From the NCBI GenBank assembly GCA_024509875.1, contig JAMPIV010008057.1:247886-311885 (forward strand): DNA of 64,000 nucleotides, written 5' to 3'. The DNA is from Oreohelix idahoensis. Taxonomy: Eukaryota; Mollusca; Gastropoda; Stylommatophora; Oreohelicidae. Of this stretch, positions 33,230 through 43,377 are shown in pieces (within the stretch, counting starts at the first letter, position 1; each line of letters starts with the position of its first letter). Both the position numbers and the translations under genes were made by a program. The notes under the pieces are model-generated. The model was given only the letters and a program-made list of their open reading frames with translations, was not told the DNA's origin and searched no databases.

Positions 33230-35338
33230 CTGGCCTACCTGTACTATTGCGTGGGGGTGTTGGGAAGTCAGGTATTGGTAGTACCTCTGGTGAAGGAGCT
33301 GTCATGCCCTTTTCAGGGCAGCTCAGCCACCTCTGGTCCAAACCTGGCATCCAGCTCTCACCTGTGGCTCCTCGTAGCTGTCAGCATGCGACAGCGGCCA
33401 CCCCCGGACAACGACTTTGACAGGCCGGCTAAACTAGGTGAGGGTAGCCGAATGGTTATAAACCTTCGGTGAGTTAGGGTCTGCCTACCCATGCATGCGA
33501 AGACTGGATTCGATAGACTGCGCGGAAGAAACCACCTGTTGGTTCAACGGGCATGACGGCGATTACAAGCAACGCGCTGTGGAGCGTAAGGAGCACGGCG
33601 AGGCACGTAGAAAGCCCTGGTCATCCACTGCACCTGACTTCATCTCCAGTCGTCTTGACTTGTCTTGCCACTGGATTGAGATGGACCCAGGCGAGAGAGT
33701 GAGGTCGACGAATTGCGCAACTCTTCCTCACTTTAATCCAAATCACCGCGCAAGACACTCTTTCATCCATTCATCAATCGCTGGGAAAATATTCGCCAGA
33801 ATCCTTTTGAATCGCCTTACGGCTCATCTTGTCAAAGGTCTTTTACCTGAAAGTCAGTGTGGATTCCGGAAAGAACGTGGAACCACAGATATGGTGTTCG
33901 CTGCAAGACAGCTACAAGAAAAATGCCAAGAACAGCACTGTGACCTGTACACAGCTTTCATCGACTTGACAAAGGCGTTCGACACGGTCAGTAGAGAGGG
34001 TCTATGGAAGATCATGGCAAAATACGGCTGCCCAAAGAAATTTATCACAATAGTGCAGCAACTGCATGATGGAATGCAGGCTAGAGTTCAGGAAAACGGT
34101 GAGCTATCAGAGCCTTTCCCCGTCTCAAATGGAGTTAAACAAGGGTGCGTACTTGCACCGACTCTGTTCAGTATCATGTTTTCTGCTATGCTGACTGATG
34201 CTTTTAGAGACGGGGACACAGGAATCGACATTAGTTATCGTATTGATGGAAAATTGTTTAACCTTAGGAGGCTTCAAGCAAAAACCAAGGTCAAATCACA
34301 CACCATCAGAGATCTTCTGTTTGCTGATGATTGTGCCCTCAATGCTGGCTCAGAGGCTGATCTGCAACATAGTGTGGATAGATTCTCCGAAGCCTGCGCC
34401 AACTTTGGGCTTACCATCAACACGAAGAAAACAGAAATCATGTACCAACCAGCTCCTGGCACAGTTTATACTGAGCCAGTCATCAAGGTTAATGGTGAGA
34501 AACTGAATGTTGTGAACAGATTCACATACCTTGGTAGCACACTATCCCAGAACATTGTCATTGATGATGAGGTGAACACCAGGATCTCCAAAGCCAGCAG
34601 CACATTTGGCAGACTATACACCAACGTTTGGCATCGAAGTGGCATTAGTCTACAGACAAAGCTGAAGGTGTACAGAGCTGCGGTGCTTCCAGTGCTGCTA
34701 TATGCATGTGAAACATGGACTGTATACAGGCGCCACGTAAAGAAGCTAAACCACTTCCATACAGTCTGTCTCAGGAAGATAATGAACATCAAATGGCAAG
34801 ACAAGATCCCGGATACCGTCGTTCTTGACAGAGCTGGTATCCCTAGTATTGATACTATTCTGATGCAGTCACAAATTCGCTGGGCAGGTCATGTAGTCCG
34901 CATGCCAGACCATCGACTGCCAAAGATACTCTTTTATGGTGAGATGCAGAAGGGTAAACGCTCCCATGGTGGCCAAAAGAAGCGCTTCAAAGACACGTTA
35001 AAGACGTCATTGAAAACCTTTGACATAAACCCAGACACATGGGAAGCTGCTGCGCAAGACCGAACTGCTTGGCGCACATCTCTTCGTAAAGGTGCAGCAG
35101 CATGCGAATCATCCAGAAGAGCAGCAGCAGAACAGCGGAGACAAGCTAGAAAGGACCGTGTAATAAAACCTTCACATGAAGCAAACATTCCTTGCCCACA
35201 CTGTCCAAGATCTTTCCAGGCCCGCATCGGGCTCTTCAGTCACCTTCGTACCCATAGACTAACCTAACATATTCTTAAATAATTGGATGAACAGAGTGGT
35301 CTTCATCACCCGTGATGGACGAACAACCAACCACTATT
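33230..35338 (+). mobile_element. LINE with C-terminal C2H2 finger, internally shortened
   Basis: 33230-33760 looks like a GC-richer LINE 5' untranslated region. At about 33766 it jumps straight into RT sequence (SIAGKIFARILLNRL), so endonuclease and RT finger sequences are missing. The 3' end lies soon after the stop, near 35338, where a dispersed repeat in reverse begins. Target duplication not resolved. Confidence 0.75.
33766..35267 (+). CDS. LINE reverse transcriptase with C2H2 zinc finger (N-terminally deleted)
   Basis: The open frame extends from 33495, but only sequence from about 33766 is RT-like. Motifs: CGFRKERGTTDMVFAARQLQ, AFIDLTKAFDTVSREGLW (motif A), NGVKQGCVLAPTLFSIM (motif B), LLFADDCALNA (catalytic ADD), FTYLGSTL, ACETWTVY and RWAGHVVRMPDHRLPK. 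The C-terminus bears CPHCPRSFQARIGLFSHLRT with the final His, a C-x2-C-x12-H-x3-H finger just before the TAA at 35265-35267. The frame is uninterrupted, suggesting a recent copy of an already deleted progenitor or a recent recombination. The part encoded by 33495-33765 is probably untranslated leader read by chance. Confidence 0.88.
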
Positions 35339-35520
35339 GCGTGCATGTGCTCCTGAAGCAGTAGTTTTTGTAGCTATTTGTTTTAGATGATAAGGTAGCC
35401 AGCTCAGTACATACTTCATATTATTCGCTTCTTATGACATGCCCGAGTAGTCCTTTCTTGTCATCTCAGAAATCAACCCAAGGGCTACACCTCCCGGGGG
35501 ACTGCACGGAGCGAGGGTCA
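35330..35520 (-). repeat. Dispersed repeat family, copy c
   Basis: The reverse complement shows ccgtgcagtcccccggga, gggcatgtcataagaagcga, gctggctacc and actactgcttcaggagcac, aligning along its length with copy a (20255) and copy d (56508). Confidence 0.55.
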
Positions 35521-35639
35521 GTGTAGGTGCTTAACATTTAATTCTTCACTATCAGTCGGTGATGATACCTAATCTAGACTTCGAGTCCGTGCTGCCTTTT
35601 GGAATTTGAGGTTAAAATCTATCTATTATTATTATTATT

Positions 35640-35653
35640 ATATATATTATTAT

Positions 35654-35733
<80 letters not shown>

Positions 35734-35768
35734 ATAATAATATATATAATAATAATAATCATAATATC

Positions 35769-35795
<27 letters not shown>
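35640..35795 (+). repeat. (TA)n / (ATT)n microsatellite
   Basis: (TA)n runs at 35655-35731 and 35767-35795 flanked by att triplets arranged as an inverted repeat. Open frames through it are artefacts. Confidence 0.97.
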
Positions 35796-35799
<4 letters not shown>

Positions 35800-35965
35800 T
35801 GCGTCTGTGGCCTAATGGATATGAACGCAGTTTCATAATCCAGATATACCAGGTTCGAAACCTGCTGCAGGCGGTTTGGTAGCAGATCGCTTTGTGTGGA
35901 TTTGTAACAATGGTATAAGCGCCGTACCATTCAGAAAGCAATGGCTGTAGGGATAAGCAACTAAC
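35796..35965 (+). mobile_element. tRNA-derived SINE, second family
   Basis: A box TGGCCTAATGGATATGAA (about 35807) and B box GGTTCGAAACC (about 35852) resemble a tRNA head with an unpaired acceptor stem. A short unrelated body follows, then (TA)n. Distinct from the SINE at 6641. Confidence 0.6.
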
Positions 35966-36033
35966 TATATATATATATAAATATATAAATAAAATAAATA
36001 TATATAAATAAATAAATATATAAATATATATAA

Positions 36034-36074
<41 letters not shown>

Positions 36075-36086
36075 TATATATATATA

Positions 36087-36179
<93 letters not shown>
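35966..36179 (+). repeat. (TA)n microsatellite
   Basis: Degenerate AAATA start, then long (TA)n with two short interruptions. Abuts the LINE target duplication at 36180. Confidence 0.97.
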
Positions 36180-36184
<5 letters not shown>

Positions 36185-36246
36185 ACATTAGATATTTTCC
36201 TATAACTGACCTCGAAACCCTCGAATCGGTCGGTTGGATAGGAGGG

Positions 36247-37415
36247 TTGATCAGAGAGTTAACAAGTCACTATCGTAGAACAAGCGATTGTTACCGAAAC
36301 AGAACCAGGCTCGACAGTAAACATGACTCACATTTCATCAATGAACTGGCCGTAGAAGCTGAAAATGCTGCAAGAACTGGTAATAGTAGGTGCCTTTATC
36401 AAATTACAAAACAACTATGTCACCAGCCTACTGCTATGGAAACACCTGTTAAAGATAAATTAGGGAATTCAATACCAACAGAAAAAGAACAAATGAAGAG
36501 ATGGGCTGAGCACTTCATGGAGGTGCTAAACAGACCACCACCAACAGTAACACCTGATTTTAATAATGAAACACCCACAACCACCTTGCCAATAACTTGC
36601 GATGAATTCACGCTGGACGAGATCAAACAAGCCGTTAAAAGATTAAAAAATTTTAAAGCTGCTGGAGTTGACGAAATTTCAGGGGAAATGATTAAAGCAG
36701 TTAATGACAACAACCTCTTGAGAATTTTAGATATTATAAATGAAGTATGGAGAGAAGAACAACCATCACAACAATGGAAAGACAGTATTATTGTAAAGTT
36801 ACCGAAGAAAGGTGATCTATCAGACTGTAATAACTGGCGTGGTATATCTCTATTATCAGTACCTGGAAAATTATTATGTTGCATGATGTTAGAAAGACTT
36901 AAATTGCATGCTGACGAAAAGATCAGAGAAGAACAAGCGGGTTTCAGGCCGAAACGATCATGTATTGATCAAATATTCACACTAAGAACAATTATAGAAG
37001 AATCAGTGGAAATGCAATCGCCACTTATTATCACCTTCGTCGATTTTCAAAAAGCCTTTGATAGTCTACACCGCCCATCATTGTGGAAGATACTTACAAT
37101 CTATGGTTTTACAACAAAATATGTGAATATAATCAAAGCGCTATATGACAATGCAAGATGTTGTGTTAGAACAAATAAAGGGAATACAGAATGGTTTACA
37201 GTAGAAACAGGGGTGAAACAAGGCTGTATTATGTCACCACTACTTTTTGGAATAGCTATTGATTGGGTTAGGAGAAACTATACCCACAATGAACAATTGG
37301 GTATAAAATGGACAAATGGAAAATTCCTGGGGGACCTGGATTTCGCAGATGATGTAGCATTCTTAAGTTCAACACCCAGACAATCCCAAGAAGCAGTAAA
37401 TAATTTGTGTCATCT
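36247..37415 (+). pseudogene. LINE reverse transcriptase, 5' part (interrupted)
   Basis: RTE/CR1-like RT: LKNFKAAGVDEISGEMIKAV, DSIIVKLPKKGDLSDCNNWR, GISLLSVPGKL, REEQAGFRPKRSCIDQIFTL, ITFVDFQKAFDSLHRPSLW (motif A), TGVKQGCIMSPLLFGIAI (motif B), LDFADDVAFLSS (catalytic ADD). The coding frame runs into NLCHL at the 14-bp duplication, then the nested insert begins at 37416. The endonuclease domain is lost by truncation. Confidence 0.9.
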
Positions 37416-37813
37416 TCTTCTTCGATCCTTAGCCACCGACCGTCAAAGCAGTCAGTGGCCATCACGCCTAGTGGCGTCTTGTAGGGCAACAACAAATTGA
37501 TTCCACTTTGCACGGTCGGTGGCCATCCTTCGTACAGTGCCCCAACTCTGGTTCATTCTTTGCATCTCAGCCTCCACAGTCCTCCGCCAAGTTGTTTTTT
37601 GGTGGGCCTCTCTTTCGCTTTCCTTCAGGGGTCCAAAGCATAGCTGTTCTTGTGATGGCATCGGGGTCTCTTCTGAGGACATGACCAACCCAGCTCCAGC
37701 GTCTGCCAGCTATGATGGTGTGCATGTCCTCTTGCTTGCTACGAGTAAGCAGATCTTGGTTGGTGATGGTATTCGGCCAAAAGATGCGGTGAATTTTTTT
37801 TAGGCATGTTGTG
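37416..37813 (-). mobile_element. Nested LINE 3' fragment with 14-bp target duplication
   Basis: AATTTGTGTCATCT flanks the insert at 37402-37415 and 37814-37827. On the minus strand the insert encodes the last part of another LINE RT (RRWSWVGHVLRRD..., then TWRRTVEAEMQRMNQSWG, VRRMATDRAKWNQFVVALQD) and ends in a (GAA)n-like tail next to 37416. It is 398 bp, strongly 5'-truncated and antisense to its host LINE. Its tail sequence differs from the host LINE, so it is a different family. Confidence 0.92.
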
Positions 37814-38530
37814 AATTTGTGTCATCTCTCGGTTAAAATAGGTCTCCAAATAAATGCCTCTAAAACTAAAGCTATGAACTTTTCTAACGAGACCTTTGAT
37901 ATCATCTTGAACGGGAAAAAACTACAGAAAGTTGAAAGTTTCAATTATTTAGGCAGTAAAATGACTCAGGATGGTGACACAACAAGAGAAATCCATACTA
38001 CAATTGCTTTGGCAGCTAGCGCCTTCAATAGATTATCTAAAATTTGGAAATTACGATCATTGAATATACATACCAAGCTTCGTCTGTTTAATTCAAATGT
38101 TATCTCAGTGTTAACATACGGTTGTGAGAGTTGGAAAATAACAAAATCATTGGAGAAAAAGCTGAATACATTCGAGAACAAATGTCTTAGAAAACTCATG
38201 AACATCAGTTGGAAAGAATTCAAGACTAATCAACAAATAAGAGAAGACTCTAGGCAGAAATATGTCTCCGACTATATAAGGAAAAGACGATGGTCATATA
38301 TCGGTCATGTCCTACGAATGCAAAACAACAGAATACCACTACAGGCGCTCACTTGGGTTCCTGAGGGTAAGAGGAAAAAAGGAAGACCAAAAGAAACACT
38401 CAGAAGAACAATAATAAGAGAAGGAAGAACGTTGGGCCTAAATAATGTGCAAGAGCTAAGAGGAGTGGCGTCACAATGAACAACCTGGAGAGCACTGGTT
38501 TCTGTCTTATGCGCCGTGTTTGGTGCCTAA
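37814..38530 (+). pseudogene. LINE reverse transcriptase, 3' part
   Basis: Resumes in the same phase after the duplication: NLCHL, GLQINASKTKAMNFS, FNYLGSKMTQDGDT, LTYGCESWKITKSLEKKLN and RRWSYIGHVLRMQNNRIPLQ. A TGA at 38477 interrupts VASQ-TTWRALVSVLCAVF; the frame then continues to TAA at 38528-38530, which is likely the ancestral stop. Confidence 0.88.
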
Positions 38531-38699
38531 AGAATTTATTATTATTACACTAACATAATTACCGATGTATTTTACGTCGGTCGGTCTCACTCAAAATAGT
38601 AACTCGCGCCAGAAAAAAAGTGCGCAACGCACGGTGTGCAACTTGCGCGGCGTGGGTGTTATATAAAACAAATACTTTGGTTTTATTTTATTATTAAGA

Positions 38700-38930
38700 C
38701 GCACCAACAGTGATAAATGCAGTTAGCGACCCATAGCTTGACTGATTTCGTCAGGGTCAGCAAACCAGAGCTGACCAAGACCCTACTCCACCTCCAAGTG
38801 GTGGTCCTGGAAACAGGAGAGTAGGAATCGAAGTGGGAAGGCTAACCCGGTCCCGAAAAATGCCGTGCTGAAGTCGGATGTGTCGGCCGAAACGCACAAT
38901 TATCGCAGCTTCGCTGTAAACGTACACAAC
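38700..38930 (+). repeat. Dispersed repeat, partner of 52483-52795
   Basis: Shares blocks with 52483-52795: catagcttgactg, gtcctggaaacag, gtcggatgtgtcg and aaaaaatgccgtgc (one base different). It stops abruptly at the LTR start 38931, whereas the partner continues another 60 bp to a (GAA)n tail. Confidence 0.75.
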
Positions 38931-40035
38931 TGTACATAGTTGTTCCTTTGGAAACAGACTATATTCTTACGAGACAGAGGAAGCACAGACCACCCTATAA
39001 TTTTATATTTTATGAGAAACAGAAAATAATAAATAGTGTCACATATTTAGGACAAAGAGTCGCTTCCACACGCTATTTCTAATAATTGGGTGATTTCCCC
39101 TGACCAATCGGATAGCTCAGATTTACCCCGGGGAAAGTGGAACAGGACGCCATTTTGGCAGTAGAATGAAAGAGCGCAACTCAAGAGGTCGTATCTGATC
39201 TAGCTCTACATATTTCTTAGTTTTGAGGAAATCAAACTACAACATTTATTATAAAATGTGTAATTCAGGACATTGAGTGTTATATATATTTTCTCACTGG
39301 CGTAAGTAGTGATAATAGTTAAACATGTATTCTGAATAGAGCTCCCAACCCTAGTCGCAGCAGAACTAGGCTCGAGGATTTGAGTCAATTTGAAAAAAAA
39401 ACAATGTCTTACACCTCAAATCAGGTAGAGTAGACTATTCTTGTGTTGGAAAGCATTTAACTCCAGGAATGCTTATGACAATAAAGAAATCAAGGACAAA
39501 TCTGAGGAGATGGGTAAATGTAGTCGAACCTAAAATAAGACTGTAACTTAAAGGAAGGAACACGGAGGAATGAGAAGGTTCGCCATATTTGACAATTGAG
39601 TAGGCCTACGAGACAAAGATGCAAAAAGGGATTTTTGCATCGATGAAAGCATCTGATGAGATGATAAAACTTTATTATGCTTATTATTGTAAAAATGTTC
39701 TAAATTCCAGACTTTGTTGAAATTTTAAGTTTCATGCTGAAAGATATTAAAAGTTTTGCATGAAATCGAACGCTGTTGAGAAGGTGAATTACTACAGTTT
39801 TGAGATCTAGATAAGAAATCTGTCTATTTCAATTAAATTCGCTACATCAACACCTAAGAGAAGAAAATCGAACCTGGTAACACAAATTTAAGAGAGAAAT
39901 CTAAATCTCTGGTGATTAGGCCAGTTAAACATCTGCTCTCTGTAAAGTAAATTGAAAATACTGCATATACCGGCACTGCCACATGAAGGTAATATGATGC
40001 CGTTCCAGTCCTAAGGAACACATGCCCCGGTTACA
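38931..40035 (+). repeat. Element 1 5' LTR (or its retained part)
   Basis: 1,105 bp from TGTACATAG to GGTTACA. Differences from the right copy include one TA unit, three substitutions and one T in a T run. Confidence 0.88.
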
Positions 40036-40100
40036 TGTTGGTAATATGGTGCCCGTGACCACTTCTCTTTGATAAAGCGAATAACTAGCGATCATAGACC

Positions 40101-41171
40101 ATGGACGATTTACTACAAAATTTTCAACAGCTGGGTGTGGAACAACAACAACCACAGAACCAACCCGTAAATACACAACCACTGCAGCCCCAGGACAGAC
40201 AAAATATGGAAGGACCAACAATAATAGCGCTACGGCAAATTACTGAAACCCTACAGAAAAATGACAACTACGCGAAATTCACACAGGTTAGATCCATTGT
40301 TCAGCCGTTCGATGGAAACAAGAAAAAATTCAGAAGATGGTTGTCCGACATGGAAAAATTTGCGGCACTAGCAGAGGCAACAACGGATGAAGAGAAAAAG
40401 AAAATCGCTCTGTTAGGTTCTGATTCGTACGTGACTGATTTTTTAAGAAGGAGGTCCCAGCAGTACCCCACAGAAACCTACGAGTCCCTAAAAAAAGAGC
40501 TCACCCAGAGATATGGGGAAATCATAGACAAAATGCATGCTTGGTCAGTCCTTAGAAGCATGAAACAGGAAAGAGATGAATCGGTACAACTTTTTGGAGA
40601 TCGATTCCTCAATATGGCAGAAGAGGCATTTTGCGGAGAAATCCCTACCACACCTGATGTAGAAATACAGTTAGTGGGGATATTTGCCGATGGCCTTAGA
40701 GCGGAAAATATCAGAAGGCATCTTATTAGAAAAGACACCAAGACTATTGCTGAAACAATCCAAGCAGCAATACAGGAGGAAAATCTTCACCGAAGGTTCC
40801 AACAAAGAGCAGGTAGGGAACCCCGACCAGAATATAGGGACTATGATGAGCATGAGCCTATGGAAGTTGACCATACCAGGAGGCAATGGACTCGCCCACG
40901 ACAACGTGATGATAGACCCCGCAATTATAGACCCCCCACACAGAGGCAAAACGACGTCAATAATGTCAATACAAACGGATGCTTTACATGCGGTAGGCTC
41001 GGACATGGTTACAAGTCCTGTAGAGCAAATTACAATCATGCACCATTCAGAAGAGGAGGTTACCAACCACAACAACCCGCACCACCCCCACGTGATTACA
41101 CCAGAAATCAGTATACCAGAGGCGCACCTCAACCCCTCATGCGTCAGGGAAACGGCCGCGCCACTCACTAA
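40101..41171 (+). CDS. Element 1 gag
   Basis: ATG 40101, 356 codons. The Gln/Asn-rich start is followed by a helical capsid-type domain, FDGNKKKFRRWLSDMEKF ... YESLKKELTQRYG, residues about 70-215, like other Gypsy gag proteins. A basic Arg-rich stretch and one CCHC knuckle, CFTCGRLGHGYKSC (near residue 295), bind RNA. The end is Arg/Pro/Gln-rich. The stop TAA is at 41169-41171. A heptamer GGGAAAC lies in the gag phase 16 bases before the stop, allowing -1 shift into the protease frame. Confidence 0.92.
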   Translation: MDDLLQNFQQLGVEQQQPQNQPVNTQPLQPQDRQNMEGPTIIALRQITETLQKNDNYAKFTQVRSIVQPFDGNKKKFRRWLSDMEKFAALAEATTDEEKKKIALLGSDSYVTDFLRRRSQQYPTETYESLKKELTQRYGEIIDKMHAWSVLRSMKQERDESVQLFGDRFLNMAEEAFCGEIPTTPDVEIQLVGIFADGLRAENIRRHLIRKDTKTIAETIQAAIQEENLHRRFQQRAGREPRPEYRDYDEHEPMEVDHTRRQWTRPRQRDDRPRNYRPPTQRQNDVNNVNTNGCFTCGRLGHGYKSCRANYNHAPFRRGGYQPQQPAPPPRDYTRNQYTRGAPQPLMRQGNGRATH

Positions 41172-41188
41172 ACAGGACCGTTAGTGAG
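41147..41188 (+). promoter_or_regulatory. -1 programmed ribosomal frameshift signal (gag to pro-pol)
   Basis: GGGAAAC at 41147-41153 is a canonical X XXY YYZ slippery site, in the gag phase (CA G GGA AAC). A shift of -1 places the next codon at 41153, exactly the protease frame, open through the gag stop. A 10-base spacer is followed by an inverted repeat: CTCACTAA (41164-41171) pairs with TTAGTGAG (41181-41188), 8 bp with a 9-base loop, extendable by one C-G pair past a bulged A. Seen directly; function is inferred. Confidence 0.8.
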
Positions 41189-42616
41189 GGCAACAATCAC
41201 AGAAATTGGTCCAAAACAAAAGAAACAACACAGAACAGAAATTGTCAAGTGGGCCCATCCAGTAAAATACAATATGAAGAAATGTTGCATGATGGAACTA
41301 AAATACATCCGGACCCCAGTTCCTGCATCATGTCTATACAGGGCCAACAATATAGGGCACTGGTAGATACAGGAGCATCCATCAGCCTTATTAGGTTCCA
41401 GCTGTTCAAGAGGATCCAACACTTAGTACGATTTCAACCGTCCAAAACACACCTAGCTTCAGTCACGGGACAAAGACTAAATTCAGTTGGGACAGCATGG
41501 CTAAAATTTTCCTTAGGCGAAACAAACTTTGAACACCCATTTGTCATTACAAAGGACATGTCTAGAAATTTTATCCTAGGGAGAGATTTTTTTAACAAAC
41601 ACAAAGTTCGAATATACTATGACCTCCACAAAATCAAAGTCAACAATACATACATAGATCTCCAGGACGATATCCACATAGCGTCTTTGGTAAGGCTGAC
41701 AGCTCCCATAACGGTGGCTCCAAACTCCCTGGTCATAGCAAAAGGCAGAGTAAAAAATTCTGAGTACATAACACCAGGGCAATCAATTCAAGTACAGCCC
41801 CTAGCAGAAGAAAGCATTATTGATGACCCATTGTTGCAAATTACAGAGGGAATCGCTGAAGTCTCGAAGTCCAGAGATTTCCCCATCATGATATTGAATA
41901 TGTCAGGAAAAACTACCACTATAAAAAGAGGCACAGTTGTAGCGCAAGTGGATACGTCAACAATAAGACAAACCAAAACCAATAGAGACCATCCACAAAT
42001 TGTCTCAACCACTCCCACTGGACATAATGCACGAAATCGCAGTACAAATAACCATAGTACATGGAAAGTAAACAGTTATAAGGCTTATGCAGAAAAAGGC
42101 AGCAACATCAGTCACAGCTATGTTACACCACAGCATACCCTACCCAGATGGCAGAAACGAACCAGTCCATACATAAGAAGAGAAAGGCCACAGTATGAAA
42201 ATGACTATAATTACTCATTCTTGCGCCCCAGCACACCAAGAGAAAAGATGAAGTGCTGTATATCACAGAGTAACAGAGAAACAGAAATTGTCTTGCCAGG
42301 AGGATATCCAAAGCGACAAGACAGTGATACATGCCCCATGGAGTATCAATATAACTCAAAAACAGGTGGATATGATAAAGTCCCAAAACCAATTGAAATT
42401 TCCGAAGAAAAGGAAGAATTCTTATATGACTATACCACAGGAGGATACTATAGCAGCAAAGTTGGAAACAGAAAGAATGAAAAATTTTCGCCCAGGGAAA
42501 GAAGACAGCCCTATAGCACAAACAGAAGAAATACAGTAACGTACGCGGATAAGCGCAGTTACGGCAGAAATAATCAGAAAAAATGGCACAACAACGACTA
42601 CCCCAGAAATATATAA
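41153..42616 (+). CDS. Element 1 protease and long linker
   Basis: Frame entered by -1 shift at 41147-41153; the first internal Met is at 41249. Aspartic protease motif ALVDTGASISLI with downstream FILGRDFF is typical of Gypsy proteases. After about residue 200 the chain becomes low-complexity, rich in Tyr, Asn, Lys and Thr, with repeated DYTTGGYYSSK / NSKTGGYDK-like units, ending at TAA 42614-42616. The linker is much longer than usual between protease and RT. The RT frame starts 30 bp later in another phase, so this may be a second break or a separate ORF. Confidence 0.85.
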   Translation, partial: RPRHSLNRTVSEGNNHRNWSKTKETTQNRNCQVGPSSKIQYEEMLHDGTKIHPDPSSCIMSIQGQQYRALVDTGASISLIRFQLFKRIQHLVRFQPSKTHLASVTGQRLNSVGTAWLKFSLGETNFEHPFVITKDMSRNFILGRDFFNKHKVRIYYDLHKIKVNNTYIDLQDDIHIASLVRLTAPITVAPNSLVIAKGRVKNSEYITPGQSIQVQPLAEESIIDDPLLQITEGIAEVSKSRDFPIMILNMSGKTTTIKRGTVVAQVDTSTIRQTKTNRDHPQIVSTTPTGHNARNRSTNNHSTWKVNSYKAYAEKGSNISHSYVTPQHTLPRWQKRTSPYIRRERPQYENDYNYSFLRPSTPREKMKCCISQSNRETEIVLPGGYPKRQDSDTCPMEYQYNSKTGGYDKVPKPIEISEEKEEFLYDYTTGGYYSSKVGNRKNEKFSPRERRQPYSTNRRNTVTYADKRSYGRNNQKKWHNNDYPRNI

Positions 42617-42644
42617 GAAATGAAATGAATATACAGTAAATGCA

Positions 42645-43369
42645 GTGACAAATGGAAATGCACACAGTACATGGCAGAGGAGACAGTACCAAGCACAGCC
42701 CAATGAACGGCAAAGAACTACGCAAAAGAAAGCCACATACCAGGAGCAGAGATTTTCACAAGATGCAAGAAAAATGTCCCAAAATTATGGGAATGAAACG
42801 GAGGCATCAAGACAGACCAGAGATATCATAGCAGATCATAAATACAGAGAGAGAATAGCTCAGTTACTTGCAACCCTGAATGCCACAGAAGATAATAAGC
42901 AACGTTTGAAAACGTTTGTAGAAAAGCACCAGGATGTATTCGCACTCAATGACATGGAATTAGGCAGAACTAACACTGTCAAAATGGACATTCAAACAAC
43001 CACAGAGGAGCCAATACATATGAAACCCTATCATACGCCCTTGAAAAACAGAGAACTCGTGGAAAGGTCTATAAATGAAATGCTACAGGCAGGAATCATC
43101 GAAAGATCCCGTTCCCAATGGTCCTCACCCATAGTGATCGTAACAAAGAAAGACGGCTCCAGTCGCTTTTGCTGCGACTACCGTGCCCTTAACAAAATCA
43201 CAAAAGTCATTTCCTACCCCCTCCCCAGGATAGACGATCTACTTGCGACGTTAGGAAAGTCTACATACTTTACCACACTTGATGCAAGGTCAGGCTTTTG
43301 GTGCATCCCCATGACACCTGAGGCAAAACAGAAATCCACATTCTGTTCACATATGGGAAGCTTTTTTTT
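42645..43369 (+). pseudogene. Element 1 reverse transcriptase, N-terminal part
   Basis: Opens after a TGA at 42621 in its own frame. Reads KHQDVFALNDMELGRT, MLQAGIIERSRSQWSSPIVI, SSRFCCDYRALNKITKV, YPLPRIDDLLATLG, YFTTLDARSGFWCIPM (motif A Asp) and STFCSHMGSFF, then loses frame in a run of eight Ts (43362-43369). The next ORF (from 43378) carries on with the RT palm, shifted by one base. Confidence 0.88.
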
Positions 43370-43377
43370 GGAATGTT

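Larger units (their letters stand above)
36189..38547 (+). mobile_element. 5'-truncated LINE with 9-bp target duplication
   Basis: CACTAACAT occurs at 36180-36188 and 38548-38556. The element starts mid-ORF, ends with an (ATT)n tail after the original stop, and carries a nested LINE fragment at 37416-37813. The insertion site lies at the edge of a (TA)n array. Confidence 0.88.

Noticed and set aside
33495..33765. N-terminal extension of the zinc-finger LINE protein
   Set aside because: The frame is open, but the residues resemble no LINE domain and the sequence looks like an untranslated leader joined to RT by deletion.
35599..36188. Open frames of alternating Tyr-Ile in both strands
   Set aside because: They are translations of (TA)n; no codon-use or motif support. 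The same applies to 53559-53862 and 53841-54297.
40684..41184. Alternative ORFs overlapping gag on both strands
   Set aside because: They lie in other frames over a gag with clear capsid and CCHC features; no independent motif.
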